A stretch of 56,005 nt of DNA from an uncultured Chlorobiaceae bacterium (GCA_903937835.1 CAJAAV010000239.1:1-56005), one strand, 5' to 3'. Counted from the stretch's first letter, positions 8,628 to 18,202 are shown. A program made the numbers and translations. The notes: a model not told the origin generated them from the sequence alone.

Positions 8628-10756
8628 TCCGTCACCTCCTTGAGCAACTCCATGATCCGCTTCTCGACATCAGCCAGTTCGGTGTCAATCTCCTTCAATG
8701 AGCGAGGTGCTTGGTACTGAAAGAAAACTCTGTTGAAGTTAATCTCGTATCCCACCTTGCCGATACCGCCATCCTGCTCATCGAGCGTTTCGCGGTCAAT
8801 CCAGGCATCTCCGACATAAGGGCGCACTTCGCGCAGAAAGTAGGTGGCGATATCTTCCTTGAGAGGAATGTTTTCGGTGTCTTTAAGCGCTGGGTCAGGC
8901 TCGTATTCGATATACTTGCCTTTTCTTCCAACACGCAGACCCAGCACTGCCTCCAGCTCGCTGCGTGTCAAACCGGCAGGCAGGGTCTGATCAGGAAACA
9001 GCATTTTAGTGTCCAAAGCGTCAATCTTTTGCTGCCTGGCGATAACCGGTTCTGCTCCCGGATCAACTTCAGTGAAGACCTCCCGGAATATTTTTTTCTG
9101 CGCTGTGCCCTTTGCTCCCGGCGTCCAACCGCTGGCTTGATGGGGCAGGGCTTTAACAACATGCTGCACTTTTTCCCATACATTGTTCCAGTCGAAAAGA
9201 GGCTCGTTGCCCAACGCCTCTTCCATCGAGAGAACAGCATCAAGCAATTCGGGGCAGGTGTCGAGGAAACGCTCTTTGGTTTTGCGGGTAATCTGGAAGC
9301 GCAGGCGCAGAGGGCGCTGAACGGTGATGCGCCGGTAGCCAAAATCAGCGTTATCAAAAATTTTGCTGGTTTTAGAGTTATCGAGCGCACCATGCTCGCG
9401 CGTAACGGTGTCGATGGCGGCTTCATCAAGGTAGCGGCGCTTGTTGCCGAGGCTGCGCTTCATCGGTATCCAGCGTTCGCGTGCATCGATCAGTTGAATC
9501 TTGCCTTTGCGGTGAGGCGCTTTGCGATTGCTAAGCACCCAGATAAAGGTGCCGATACCAGTGTTGTAAAACATCTGCTCGGGCAGTGCGACGATGGCTT
9601 CGAGCCAGTCGTGCTCAATAATCCAGCGGCGAATTTCACTCTCTCCACTGCCTGCTCCTCCGGTAAAGAGGGGGGAACCATTGAAGACGATAGCTACACG
9701 TGAGCCAGTTTTGTTGCGATTACCTTCTTGCCAAGGCTCAAATTTGGAGATCATGTGGACAAGAAAGAGCAACGCACCATCGTTGATACGGGGGAGCTTG
9801 CCATTGTAGCCCCGGAAGTTTGGGGAGCGGTCAATCACTCTCTTCTCCCCCTTCCAGTCCACTCCGAAGGGCGGATTGGCGAGCAGATAATCAAAACGCA
9901 TCTCAGGAAATTTATCGTCGATCAGGGTGTTGCCGTATTCAATGCGACTCTCTTTATGACCTTTTATGAGCAGGTCAGAGGCGGCCACGGCGTAGGAGCG
10001 CGGGTTATAATCCTGTCCAAACACTTTAACGGTGGCCTGCTCGTTGTGGGCACGAATCCAGTTCTGCGCCTCGGCCAACATGCCACCCGTACCGCAGGCT
10101 GGATCACAGATTGTGACAATAATGCCCTCCTGTGTCAATACCCTGGTATCTGGCTCCAGCAAAAGGTTTACCATCAGTCGAATAACTTCGCGCGGCGTGA
10201 AGTGGTCGCCGGAGGTTTCGTTTGCCGCTTCATTGAATCGCCGGATCAGCTCTTCGAAGACCAGCCCCATGGTGATGTTGTCGACCCGCGAGGGGTGCAG
10301 ATCCATATCTTCGAACTGGGCAACAACCTGATAGAGCCGGTTGGCCTCTTCAAGCTTTTCAATCTCCTTGTCGAACTCGAAGCGCTCAAAAATTTTGCGG
10401 ATGTTCTCTGAAAAGCCGTTGATATAATCGGTGAGATGGCGACCGATGTTGTCGGGGTCACCCTTAAGCTTGCGAAAATTGAGCTGGCTGTGGTTATGGA
10501 AACCCAGCGGCTTACCATCTTCATCTTTGGCCAGATTATTCAGTATGGCTTCAATACTGGCCCCACCCCTGGCGGTGAGCTCTGCATGTTTGTTGAGAAC
10601 ACTCTCCTTTGTTGGCTCCAGCACACAGTCGAGGCGGCGCAGTACCGTAAGCGGCAACATCACCCGTTCGTACTGAGGCGGGCGGTAAGGCCCGCGCAGC
10701 AGTTCGGCAACCGACCATATAAAATTTGAGAGCTGCTGAAAATTAACTGGAGGCAT
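8624..10756 (-). CDS. hsdM: type I restriction-modification methyltransferase M subunit
   Basis: HsdM methylates adenine in the hemimethylated target. I place the start at 10756 (MPPVNFQQLSNFIWSVAELL), which gives 710 residues. The open frame continues upstream to 11017, but the extension looks non-coding and the family begins at this point. Seen in order: N-terminal HsdM_N helical domain, SAM motif I DPACGTGGM, catalytic motif IV LLANPPFGVDW, a conserved FTPREVIRLM before them, and a long C-terminal region ending in coiled-coil ADVEKRIMELL. The stop overlaps the next gene (ATGA). It is the first gene of the operon that runs through hsdS, ptuA, ptuB and hsdR. A copy of its first codons survives at 11706-11743. 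Confidence 0.92.
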   Translation of the reverse strand: MPPVNFQQLSNFIWSVAELLRGPYRPPQYERVMLPLTVLRRLDCVLEPTKESVLNKHAELTARGGASIEAILNNLAKDEDGKPLGFHNHSQLNFRKLKGDPDNIGRHLTDYINGFSENIRKIFERFEFDKEIEKLEEANRLYQVVAQFEDMDLHPSRVDNITMGLVFEELIRRFNEAANETSGDHFTPREVIRLMVNLLLEPDTRVLTQEGIIVTICDPACGTGGMLAEAQNWIRAHNEQATVKVFGQDYNPRSYAVAASDLLIKGHKESRIEYGNTLIDDKFPEMRFDYLLANPPFGVDWKGEKRVIDRSPNFRGYNGKLPRINDGALLFLVHMISKFEPWQEGNRNKTGSRVAIVFNGSPLFTGGAGSGESEIRRWIIEHDWLEAIVALPEQMFYNTGIGTFIWVLSNRKAPHRKGKIQLIDARERWIPMKRSLGNKRRYLDEAAIDTVTREHGALDNSKTSKIFDNADFGYRRITVQRPLRLRFQITRKTKERFLDTCPELLDAVLSMEEALGNEPLFDWNNVWEKVQHVVKALPHQASGWTPGAKGTAQKKIFREVFTEVDPGAEPVIARQQKIDALDTKMLFPDQTLPAGLTRSELEAVLGLRVGRKGKYIEYEPDPALKDTENIPLKEDIATYFLREVRPYVGDAWIDRETLDEQDGGIGKVGYEINFNRVFFQYQAPRSLKEIDTELADVEKRIMELLKEVTE

Positions 10757-10919
10757 GATTCTAATGGTTCTTTTCCAAATCCGTCTTATGGTGAATGAAC
10801 TGAGTAAATATTTGGTGCATGTTACAACAAAGATATAACATATACCGATAGACTCAATAAGACAAAATTGAGGGATACTGCCGACAATCTGCCGAAAGCA
10901 CATTAAACAGGAAGAGAGA

Positions 10920-11642
10920 TCACCTCCCGCAGCATTTTTTGAACTTCTTCCCGCTGCCACATTGACACGGCTCATTGCGGCCCGTTCGAGATGTCCCGGA
11001 TGCGATCTCCATCTCATTTACACTGTCCCTTTCACCTTGCCGGGACATACTCAAGAACACCTTGATTCCTCTAACACAATCCGGCACTCTCTCCCAGAAC
11101 TCTCTGAACATCTTCTTCGATAACTGAACGGAGTCATCCGGACTGACACTGAGAGCATGAATTACAGAAAAAAGTGTTGTCGCCGTTTCATCCCAAAAAA
11201 CAGGTTCCCATTCAGCTTCATTGAGACTGACACCGATCAGAAATCCCGTTGCCCACAACTTGAGAGAAGAGACCCTCTCTTCATCACTTTCATACGCATA
11301 GGTATCAGGAAGTGGCATATAAGAATGAGGATACTTCGTCAACAGCACATCAATGCTGCTCATCATCCTCATCAGCATCTCCATAATGCGTTTTGCCTGC
11401 TGTACACTCTCAAATTTTGGTTCTCTTCCGCCTCCGGTAAAATCCCATACCAGTGGCACCCATGGTACCGGGAAAAAAGATACCCGCCCAATAACCAGAG
11501 CCGTCAAAAATCCGTCAATAGTCTCAAGAGTCATCGTTCCTTCAGGAAGGTCATCCGAAAGGAAAAAATCCTCAAGCTCATTGACCTCACTGTCGGTTAG
11601 CGCTATCAGGCTGTGACCTGAAAAATCTTTCTGTATCATCAT
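10920..11642 (-). CDS. UPF0149/YecA-type protein with C-terminal SEC-C zinc motif (copy A)
   Basis: The 240-residue protein has an acidic, helical UPF0149-like body (DSEVNELEDFFLSDDLPEGTMTLETIDGFLTALVIG) and ends in a SEC-C zinc-binding motif, [19 protein letters not shown], the motif that contacts ribosome or SecA partners in other proteins. Its role is unknown; I see no catalytic site. It reads toward hsdM with a 163-base gap. It is a tandem paralogue of the gene at 11996-12718: same length, same ends and related non-coding flanks. The two proteins have diverged widely in the middle, so the duplication is old or under diversifying pressure. Confidence 0.8.
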   Translation of the reverse strand: MMIQKDFSGHSLIALTDSEVNELEDFFLSDDLPEGTMTLETIDGFLTALVIGRVSFFPVPWVPLVWDFTGGGREPKFESVQQAKRIMEMLMRMMSSIDVLLTKYPHSYMPLPDTYAYESDEERVSSLKLWATGFLIGVSLNEAEWEPVFWDETATTLFSVIHALSVSPDDSVQLSKKMFREFWERVPDCVRGIKVFLSMSRQGERDSVNEMEIASGTSRTGRNEPCQCGSGKKFKKCCGR

Positions 11643-11643
11643 T

Positions 11644-11995
11644 GCGATGGTTTATTATGCTGCCAATCTCATCGCACCTTCTTCCAGCCTAAAGGCCTTG
11701 GGCAGATAAAATTTGAGAGCTGCTGAAAATTAACCGGGAGCATGATTTTAATCGTTCTTTTTCATAAAGAGAATTTCGTGCGTACAATTTACTTATAGGA
11801 CAACTATAATTTTTGTAACCTTTTACAGTCCGTCATCACGAAATTCCTATTCTGACTTACTGAAAAATGAACCGAGCAATTATTCGACGCATATAGAGTA
11901 CAATAAGGGTACAACATATACCGATAGACTCAATAAGACAAAGTAGAGAAATACTGTCAATAATTTGTCGGGGGCGCGCCGAATGGCAGGAACCA
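11644..11995. other. 352-base duplicated spacer between the two SEC-C genes
   Basis: Contains the hsdM start relic (11706-11743). The part from about 11907 to 11950 matches the spacer upstream of hsdM (10831-10874) at a constant offset of 1076 bases, for example the shared string CCGATAGACTCAATAAGACAAA. About 89 extra bases are present compared with the hsdM spacer. I see no intact gene here; the promoter for copy A should lie in it. Confidence 0.7.
11706..11743 (-). pseudogene. relic of the hsdM start (first 12-13 codons)
   Basis: The minus strand from 11743 reads MLPVNFQQLSNFI, matching hsdM codons 1-13 (MPPVNFQQLSNFI), and the bases just upstream also match the hsdM leader. The match ends at about 11706. 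So the duplicated unit was SEC-C gene plus spacer plus the beginning of hsdM. Confidence 0.85.
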
Positions 11996-12718
11996 TCACT
12001 TCCCGCAGCATTTTTTGAACTTCTTCCCGCTGCCACAAGGGCATGGCTCATTGCGGCCAATCCGGTCTGCTTCGTTGGCAATCACTACGCCTTTTTCTCT
12101 TGCCATTTCTTGCTGGCGCCGAGGCAGCCAGAATTTGCGGATCTCGTTCACATATTCAGGAATCAGATCTCTGATCAAATTGAATGTTTTTGTTGGCAGT
12201 GGCGGGGTGTTGTTTGCAAAGGGACTAAGCAGATAAATTGGTATTAAGAATTCCTCAAAAAAGTCCTCATTGTCAAGCATCGGTTTCCAGTTATTTTTAT
12301 TACAGTATATTCCCGCCATAAATCCGGTCGCCCACAACTTTATAAAATCGTTGTAGATCTCTTCGTTCTCAAGTTCAATCTCCATGCACAATGGACAGTA
12401 TAATTCAGTAGAACTGGCAAAGAATATCGTGAGGCTGTCCTTCATTTTCAGGACGAGCTTTGTCATTCTGTTCGCCTGATCAACGGATTCAAATGCAGGA
12501 GTTTCACGACCATCGGGCATATCCCACACCAAAGGCATCCATGTTTCTGTCGGAACAGATGCTGGCCCAATAACCAGCGCAGCAAGAAAACCGTCGAGAG
12601 ACTCAAGAATCATTGCACCGTCAGGCACGGTATCGGAATCAAGAAAATCCTGAAGCTCGGCCATCTCACTGTCGGAGATGAAGGCAAGCAACTCATCTGG
12701 AAAATCGTGTTGTGTCAT
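11996..12718 (-). CDS. UPF0149/YecA-type protein with C-terminal SEC-C zinc motif (copy B)
   Basis: This 240-residue paralogue of the gene at 10920-11642 has the same architecture: [37 protein letters not shown] at the N-terminus, a conserved LWATGFMAG in the middle, and the SEC-C motif [20 protein letters not shown] at the end. Its SEC-C motif has the canonical CPCGSG where copy A has CQCGSG. It is the most upstream gene of this minus-strand block. No enzymatic residues are evident. A link to the type I operon is suggested only by position and by the co-duplicated hsdM start. Confidence 0.8.
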   Translation of the reverse strand: MTQHDFPDELLAFISDSEMAELQDFLDSDTVPDGAMILESLDGFLAALVIGPASVPTETWMPLVWDMPDGRETPAFESVDQANRMTKLVLKMKDSLTIFFASSTELYCPLCMEIELENEEIYNDFIKLWATGFMAGIYCNKNNWKPMLDNEDFFEEFLIPIYLLSPFANNTPPLPTKTFNLIRDLIPEYVNEIRKFWLPRRQQEMAREKGVVIANEADRIGRNEPCPCGSGKKFKKCCGK

Positions 12719-12816
12719 GATGTGTATGTTTTGGATACGGAATGTGCTTTACGATAAAATAAGAGGAGAAAACTGATTTGTCAGCCGCGTATTAGCTATT
12801 ATTGAAACGTATAAGT

Positions 12817-12850
12817 CGCCAAAAGCGAACCTGAAACAGGTGTTTTGGCG
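12817..12850. repeat. hairpin downstream of the DUF234 ATPase
   Basis: Outer arms CGCCAAAA (12817-12824) and TTTTGGCG (12843-12850) enclose an inner stem ACCTG/CAGGT. There is no adjoining T tract, so it is not a standard terminator. A similar hairpin lies at 14387-14419 on the other side of the gene. Confidence 0.6.
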
Positions 12851-12893
12851 CAATAAAGCTTTTATCCGCGAAAAATAGAGGGGTTACCGTTAT

Positions 12894-14351
12894 TCAGAAC
12901 AGTGCATCCAGAGTAAGAACATTCGATACCAGCTCTTTTCGATAGGCGTTATCGGTTACGCCATACGTGGTAATCATGGTTAGAAAGATATTTTTCCGTG
13001 TACCGGTTACCTGGCGGAAAACATTTATTTTTCGACGCAGTTCATGAGCATAAGCAGCATCAAGAGTAAATTCGCCTTGATAAAATTTGATCTCACAGAT
13101 GTTGATCGTTGCATCACGCCGATCTATCAGCAAATCAATCTGTGCACCCCCAAGAGGTGACTCTTTAACTGGCATATACCGCCATGGTGCATCACTTGTT
13201 TGCACTTCGGCAATTCCCAGTGCCACTTTCAACGCTCGAACATGCTTGATGCAAAGGGTTTCAAAAGCAAAACCAGACCAAGCCGTTCTTGCCGGATCAC
13301 TTTGACGCGACATCCAGTATCCCTGCTCCGTTATTTTTTTGCCGAGAGGTTTAAGCCATGCAAAGTAAAAGAGTGTAAACTCATCGGTAAGGCGATAAAT
13401 GATATCATGCTCTTTTTTCCCGAATGGAATGCGCGACTCGATAAATCCTGATGCTTCCAGTTCCTCAAGAATATCAGTAAGCCTTCCACCTGTTGTGATA
13501 TGTGAGGCAGCAACAATCTCGTTTCTGTTCATGCCACTATGCTTTTTGGCCAGCAACGAGACGATTTTATTATGATGTTCACTTTCGGCAAAGAGCGATG
13601 CAAATAACTGGTCATACTCTGATCGTAACAACCCGGTTGCTGAAAAACAGACCTTGTCAATAATTTGTGCTGCTGAATAACCGGGCTCTGCTTGCATCAG
13701 GTAGAAGGGAACTCCACCCATAACCATAAAGAGTTCAATAATTTGATAGCGGGTGAGGTTGATACCCCGATGCAGAAGAAACTCCTCTGTTTCGGCAAGA
13801 GTAAAGGGAGAAAGGCGGATTTGCCGGGTAAGGCGATTATGAAGCCCACCCTTTGCGCGCACAATATGTTGCAATATCCACGATGCAGCAGAACCGCAGA
13901 CAACAAGAACAAGATTATTTTTGCGCGATCCGTAACTGTTCCAGAAATGCTCCAGGGCTGATAAAAATTTTGAGCGAGGAGTGTTCAGCCAAGGCAATTC
14001 ATCAAAAAAAACAACACTCTTCGTTTCTGCCTCTTGAGACAGCATCGCATCGAGAAACTGTTCAAGCTGAGCAAATGCCTCAAACCATGTCGATGGGCGC
14101 TGTGGCAAGAGCGACACTCTTGCAGCCTTGCCAAGCGCGTGGGCAAAGTTAGCTAACTGATCGTTCAGCGAAGCACGATGTATGCCGGTAATCTCAAAGC
14201 ATAGTGCGTCATCAAAAAACTCCCTTACGAGCCAGGTCTTTCCTACTCGACGACGCCCATAAACAGCAATGAATTCAGGATTTGCTGAAGATAATGCTTG
14301 CTGTAACAGGTTAATTTCTGCTTTTCTTCCAGAAATATTTTTTATGCTCAT
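12894..14351 (-). CDS. AAA ATPase with C-terminal DUF234 nuclease-like domain
   Basis: The 485-residue protein begins with an archaeal-type STAND/AAA ATPase domain. Walker A GRRRVGKTWLV is at about residue 33-43, Walker B SVVFFDELPWLN at about 112-123, and a sensor-like VVCGSAASWI follows. A winged-helix segment comes next (NEIVAASHITTGGRLTDILEELEASGFI). The C-terminal DUF234 part has the PD-(D/E)xK pattern QIDLLIDRR...INICEIKFYQGEF. Such proteins are common in archaea and in anaerobic bacteria and are suspected conflict or mobile-element genes; the function is not established. It stands alone and is bracketed by two similar hairpins. Confidence 0.85.
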   Translation of the reverse strand: MSIKNISGRKAEINLLQQALSSANPEFIAVYGRRRVGKTWLVREFFDDALCFEITGIHRASLNDQLANFAHALGKAARVSLLPQRPSTWFEAFAQLEQFLDAMLSQEAETKSVVFFDELPWLNTPRSKFLSALEHFWNSYGSRKNNLVLVVCGSAASWILQHIVRAKGGLHNRLTRQIRLSPFTLAETEEFLLHRGINLTRYQIIELFMVMGGVPFYLMQAEPGYSAAQIIDKVCFSATGLLRSEYDQLFASLFAESEHHNKIVSLLAKKHSGMNRNEIVAASHITTGGRLTDILEELEASGFIESRIPFGKKEHDIIYRLTDEFTLFYFAWLKPLGKKITEQGYWMSRQSDPARTAWSGFAFETLCIKHVRALKVALGIAEVQTSDAPWRYMPVKESPLGGAQIDLLIDRRDATINICEIKFYQGEFTLDAAYAHELRRKINVFRQVTGTRKNIFLTMITTYGVTDNAYRKELVSNVLTLDALF

Positions 14352-14775
14352 AAGCGCTTATATTATATGTCACAAAGCTTATATTTCGCCAAAGATAACA
14401 AATAATCATCGTTTTGGCGGGATATATGTTTTATAATCAGCCAAAGAAAAGCAACGGGGAGGCTGTTGAGCGAAATTGCAGAGCGATCGAAGAGCATGTT
14501 TTGATTCACTCCCCAAGAGCCGTTTCTCCAGTTCTGTATAGCCACCTGTTGTGTCCACCATCTGATTACATGTCGCTTTTATTGTAGCAGGAGACTGCTG
14601 GAAGCAGGCACGTTGCGGAGTAGTTATCATATAGTTACGGCTATGTTTTTTTGAAGGCCCGACATTATTTCACTATACTTTCAGTAAGAAATTGTTAAGT
14701 GACAAGGCAAGTAACAGAAAATTATCAAAAATTCGCAGTTTAGGCGGATCCAGCTAATTATTTGAGGACGTACCA
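14352..14775. other. 424-base intergenic region
   Basis: Between divergent genes. It holds the hairpin at 14387-14419 and, on the minus strand, a TATAAT-like box (complement of 14361-14366) close to the ATPase start, which may be its promoter. I recognise no gene; the short open frames show no family motif. The Rieske gene start has a GAGG at 14764-14767. Confidence 0.5.
14387..14419. repeat. hairpin upstream of the DUF234 ATPase
   Basis: Arms CGCCAAA (14387-14393) and TTTGGCG (14413-14419), 33 bases overall. The spacing and arm sequence nearly equal those of the hairpin at 12817-12850, and both are preceded by a similar TATA-rich lead (tataagt / tatattt). Confidence 0.55.
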
Positions 14776-15876
14776 ATGAATGAAGAGAGGTGGCACGACG
14801 TTGGAGAAGTGGCCGAGCTGTCGAAGAAGCCACTCCAGCAGATACTGGCAGGACGCACGAAGATTGCGCTGTCATGCGTTGATGGAAGTTTTGGGACAAT
14901 CCATGGTGCCTGCAATCACGCGGGCGGACCGCTTGGGCAGGGCACCCTCGACGGTGACTACATCGTCTGCCCCTGGCACAACTGGAAGTTCCATCGCATT
15001 TCAGGCGAAGGAGAACCCGGCTTTGAGGAGGACCGTGTGCCCCGTTTCGAATTCAAGGTGGAGGAGGGTCGGCTTCTGATACGCGAGATGCCAGCTACCG
15101 ATCGCCAGAAGCTGGCGCATGCTCCTCACCCGCTTGATCGCGATACGCGACGCGAGCCCGGGGCGCTTCGCGTACTGGGTATCTCGACCACGATCATGGA
15201 CAACAACAACCCACGCTATTCGACTTCCGAGGCGCTGTTAGAATGTGCTCTTGAACACGCGCGAATGAACCACTCCCTGGAGACACGCATGATCAAGCTG
15301 CGTGAACACTCCTTTCGTGCCTGCGAAGGTTACTACTCCAAGAGCGCTCAGGCTTGTACCTGGCCGTGCAGCATCTCACAGATGGAACCGGATGACGGCA
15401 TGCACACGGTGTATGAGAACCTGGTATTCTGGGCGGATGTCGTTCTGATTGCGACGCCCATCCGCTGGGGGGCAGCGAGTTCATTGTACTTCAAGATGGC
15501 GGAGCGCCTGAACACGGTGCAGAACCAAATCACGCTGAAGAACCGCGTCATGCTGAAGAACAAAGTTGCGGGGTTCATAGTAACTGGAGGACAGGACAAC
15601 ATTCAGTCCGTCGCAGGGCAGATGATGCTGTTTTTTGGCGAGCTGGGCATGCACTTTCCCCAGTTTCCGTTCATTGCTCACAGTCGAGGCTGGACGGCGG
15701 AGGACATGGAACGCAACGTTGAGATGGTCAAGCACAACAAAGCTCTGCATGACAGTGCCCGCGCCCTGCTCGACCGCTCTCTGGATCTGGCGCAGCGCCT
15801 GCAGAGCGGTGCCGCACCGGAGTTCGAAAGAGCGGCCAGGAAAGCCTCCGGGCTTGAGCGGCGCAATCGCCCATAG
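14776..15876 (+). CDS. Rieske [2Fe-2S] domain fused to an NADPH-dependent FMN reductase (flavodoxin-like)
   Basis: Residues 1-115 form a Rieske domain. The cluster ligands are in GACNHAGG (CxH) and CPWHNW (CxxH), the same CxH...CxxH pattern as biphenyl dioxygenase ferredoxins. From about residue 130 the protein is an FMN reductase/flavodoxin fold: RVLGISTTIMDNNNPRYS as the phosphate loop, then VYENLVFWADVVLIATPIRWGAASSLYFKMAERL, the typical flavin-binding segment, and FIVTGGQDN. It should be a cytosolic electron-transfer protein that moves electrons between FMN and the Rieske cluster. RBS GAGG lies 9 bases before the ATG. It converges on the MFS gene 31 bases downstream. Confidence 0.88.
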   Translation: MNEERWHDVGEVAELSKKPLQQILAGRTKIALSCVDGSFGTIHGACNHAGGPLGQGTLDGDYIVCPWHNWKFHRISGEGEPGFEEDRVPRFEFKVEEGRLLIREMPATDRQKLAHAPHPLDRDTRREPGALRVLGISTTIMDNNNPRYSTSEALLECALEHARMNHSLETRMIKLREHSFRACEGYYSKSAQACTWPCSISQMEPDDGMHTVYENLVFWADVVLIATPIRWGAASSLYFKMAERLNTVQNQITLKNRVMLKNKVAGFIVTGGQDNIQSVAGQMMLFFGELGMHFPQFPFIAHSRGWTAEDMERNVEMVKHNKALHDSARALLDRSLDLAQRLQSGAAPEFERAARKASGLERRNRP

Positions 15877-15907
15877 CAAAGCAAGTTCATGTCATTTTTC
15901 CTGCGGG

Positions 15908-17299
15908 TTACATTGATTTGTAACTGCTGTACGCCTGACGCACTCCCCGGCTTGCAACAATGAGCGCCACTGCGGCAAGAATAGTCACCACACATCCAAA
16001 GCGAATGGCAATACCAGTACCGAAATGTTCTGAAAGATAGCCGATTTCAATATTTCCGATTGGCATGAACCCCATAAATATCATCATCTAAAGGCTCATT
16101 ACCCGTCCTCTGAAGCGATCATCGACTGCGCCCTGAATGGTGGCGCTGAGGGTTGACACTGCCGAGACCAATCCGAAACCTCCGAAAAAGAGAAAGAGAA
16201 GCGCCACCGGCAATCTGGTGGTAAACGTAAAGCCGATAAGGGCAAAAGCGAACAGAATTGTTCCCCCTGCAATAAAGACCAGACGATCCACTTTTCTGGA
16301 GTAGATGGAGACCAGCACCGTACCAACAACCGAACCGAAACCAGAGACTCCATAGAGGTACCCCATTCCCGAGGCTCCCATACCAAAACTCTTTTTCGCA
16401 ATAACCGGCAACATGGTAACATAAGACCAGGCAAAAATTGAAATAACCGCGATGTACAGGATACAGGTTCTGATCACCGGATGCCCCCAGGAATAATGCA
16501 ACCCATCTCTGATTGCCGCCAAAGGGGACTGACTGATGGTCGAGACGGAAATTGCAGCTTTTTCTTTCATGAAAACCAGGGAGAGAATAACTGCAAAAAA
16601 GCTGAACCCATTGACCAGAAATGCCGTACCTGTCCCTGTTGCGGAGATGAGAATCCCTGCGATTGCTGGCCCGATAACCCGTGACCCATTATAGATCGCC
16701 GAATTCATTGCAATCGCCGACGCAAGATGCTCACGCTCCACAATCTCGCTGAGAAAGGCCTGAAGCGCAGGAACATTGAGGGCGTTCACACAGCCAAGAA
16801 GAAAAGAGAGGAGAAGAATAATACCAATCGTCACCGTACCAGTCATCGCAAACAAACCAAGCACAAAAGCGAGCACCATTGCGGCAGACTGTGTCCAGAG
16901 CAGAATTGTCCGCCTGGGATAACGATCAACAAGAACACCGCCAAACAGGGAGAGAAAAAGTGTCGGCAATGTGGATGCAGCAGCAGCAAGCCCCACGTCA
17001 AAGGCCGAGCCGGTTATTTCAAGCACCAGCCACCCCTGCGCTACCATCTGAATCCAGGTACCAATCATAGAGATCACCTGCCCCGGAAAATAGCGGCGAA
17101 AATTCCGGCTCTCGAATGCGGGGAATGCTGACAACAGTGCCCCGGATAAACCACCTCGCAACGGAGATTCATGTATATCAGTCTCTCTTGTGGCAGCCTC
17201 TTCAACAGGTAACGTCATCGTATCAACAACATCTTCGATTATAGCATCATCACTGGGCAAAAGTAGCAAAAGAATGCAGAAAATCCTGCTGATGCGCAA
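15908..17299 (-). pseudogene. MFS exporter interrupted by an in-frame amber codon
   Basis: The frame from 17299 to 16088 gives 403 residues of an EntS-like (DUF894) major facilitator: NFRRYFPGQVISMIGTWIQMVAQGWLVLEIT, about ten membrane helices, and the cytoplasmic VDRYPRRT loop. It stops at TAG (16088-16090) right after FRGRVMSL, where family members continue. The same frame goes on without a break for 59 codons (MMIFMGFMPIGNIEIGYLSEHFG..., two more helices) to TAA at 15908. Family members usually have an aromatic or similar residue here, so a Tyr-to-stop change is likely. The truncated form would lack the last two helices. The N-terminus has about 50 residues before the first conserved segment, so a start nearer to MTLPVEEA is possible. 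Confidence 0.8.
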
Positions 17300-17483
17300 C
17301 TAATACCAACGAAACCAAACTGCGACACGCTATGCAGCTCGCAGCAGCCAAAGAGTTATACCCTGCATCGAATACTCTTCCCTTTTCGGTTTAAATAGGC
17401 GTATATTCCGAGGCTGTTCTTATGAAGATAATGATGGCATTTGCGTTAAATTTTATCAATAATAAAAAAAGGAGAACCTTTCG

Positions 17484-18029
17484 ATGAATGTTGTAAATCC
17501 GGAGGCTATCGGAGTATTCGGGCTTATCGTGACCGTCTGGGTATTCGGGGTTGAGCAGTTGGGATTCGGACTTGACAAGGAGACTGATCATGCAAAATTG
17601 GGAAGGAATCTCGGCCATGTTGCCCTCTATTTCGGAGGCCTTACCCAGCTTTTCACTGCAGTCTGCATGTACCTGTTCGACATGGGGATACCACCGGAAA
17701 CCAGAATTTACCTGGGAACCATTTTTGCTACTTACGGTATGTTCTGGGTTGTTGTCGCCATGCATTTCTACAATCCCGGCGATAAAAAAGTGTACGCACA
17801 CCTCTTTCTTGGTATCTTTTTCATTACAGCGGTCTTCAGTTACAAAGCCATTATGCTCGGGAAAATATGGCCTTTAGCTACAGTACTGCTGCTCATCAAC
17901 GTCCTGACCATCCTGCTGCCGTTTGCATGGTATAAGCAGAGTCCGTTGATCACAAAAATCTGCGGTGCAACAAATGTTGCCATCGGCCTTTGTGCCCTGC
18001 CGATTCTCTTTAAAGCCCTCGGAGTCTAA
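17484..18029 (+). CDS. GPR1/FUN34/YaaH (SatP)-family acetate transporter-like membrane protein
   Basis: This 181-residue protein has six predicted hydrophobic helices and almost no soluble part. NPEAIGVFGLIV near the N-terminus resembles the NPxPxGL signature of acetate uptake transporters, and YFGGLTQLFTAV followed by ATYGMFWVVVAM matches their GGxxQ and YGxFW segments. Green sulfur bacteria co-assimilate acetate with CO2, so an acetate channel would make sense. An AmiS/UreI-type amide channel is the alternative, since both are small six-helix proteins. A GGAG Shine-Dalgarno lies at 17471-17474. A strong hairpin follows the gene. Confidence 0.65.
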   Translation: MNVVNPEAIGVFGLIVTVWVFGVEQLGFGLDKETDHAKLGRNLGHVALYFGGLTQLFTAVCMYLFDMGIPPETRIYLGTIFATYGMFWVVVAMHFYNPGDKKVYAHLFLGIFFITAVFSYKAIMLGKIWPLATVLLLINVLTILLPFAWYKQSPLITKICGATNVAIGLCALPILFKALGV

Positions 18030-18042
18030 TCTGCCGACCCTT

Positions 18043-18079
18043 GCCCGAAACAGTCATCAGTGTTACGACTGTTTCGGGC
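18043..18079 (+). terminator. 13-bp hairpin after the acetate-transporter-like gene
   Basis: Perfect 13-bp arms (18043-18055 and 18067-18079, GCCCGAAACAGTC and its complement) with an 11-base loop, 14 bases after the stop codon. The T-rich tract comes about 25 bases later, so termination may be weak; it may instead protect the transcript end. Confidence 0.6.
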
Positions 18080-18202
18080 CGCACCGACCGCTCAGCGCCA
18101 CTATATTTTTTCCAGTTCGTTGTATGAACTCTTCACTGTTCTGCTCAAAAAAACAGCCGAATTGAGACTCCGCAAATGAAATAGATCATTTGACTGAAAC
18201 AA

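Noticed and set aside
10757..11017. N-terminal extension of hsdM in the open frame.
   Set aside because: Family members begin at MPPVNFQQL, the extra codons overlap the spacer that is duplicated upstream of copy A, and the residues look non-coding.
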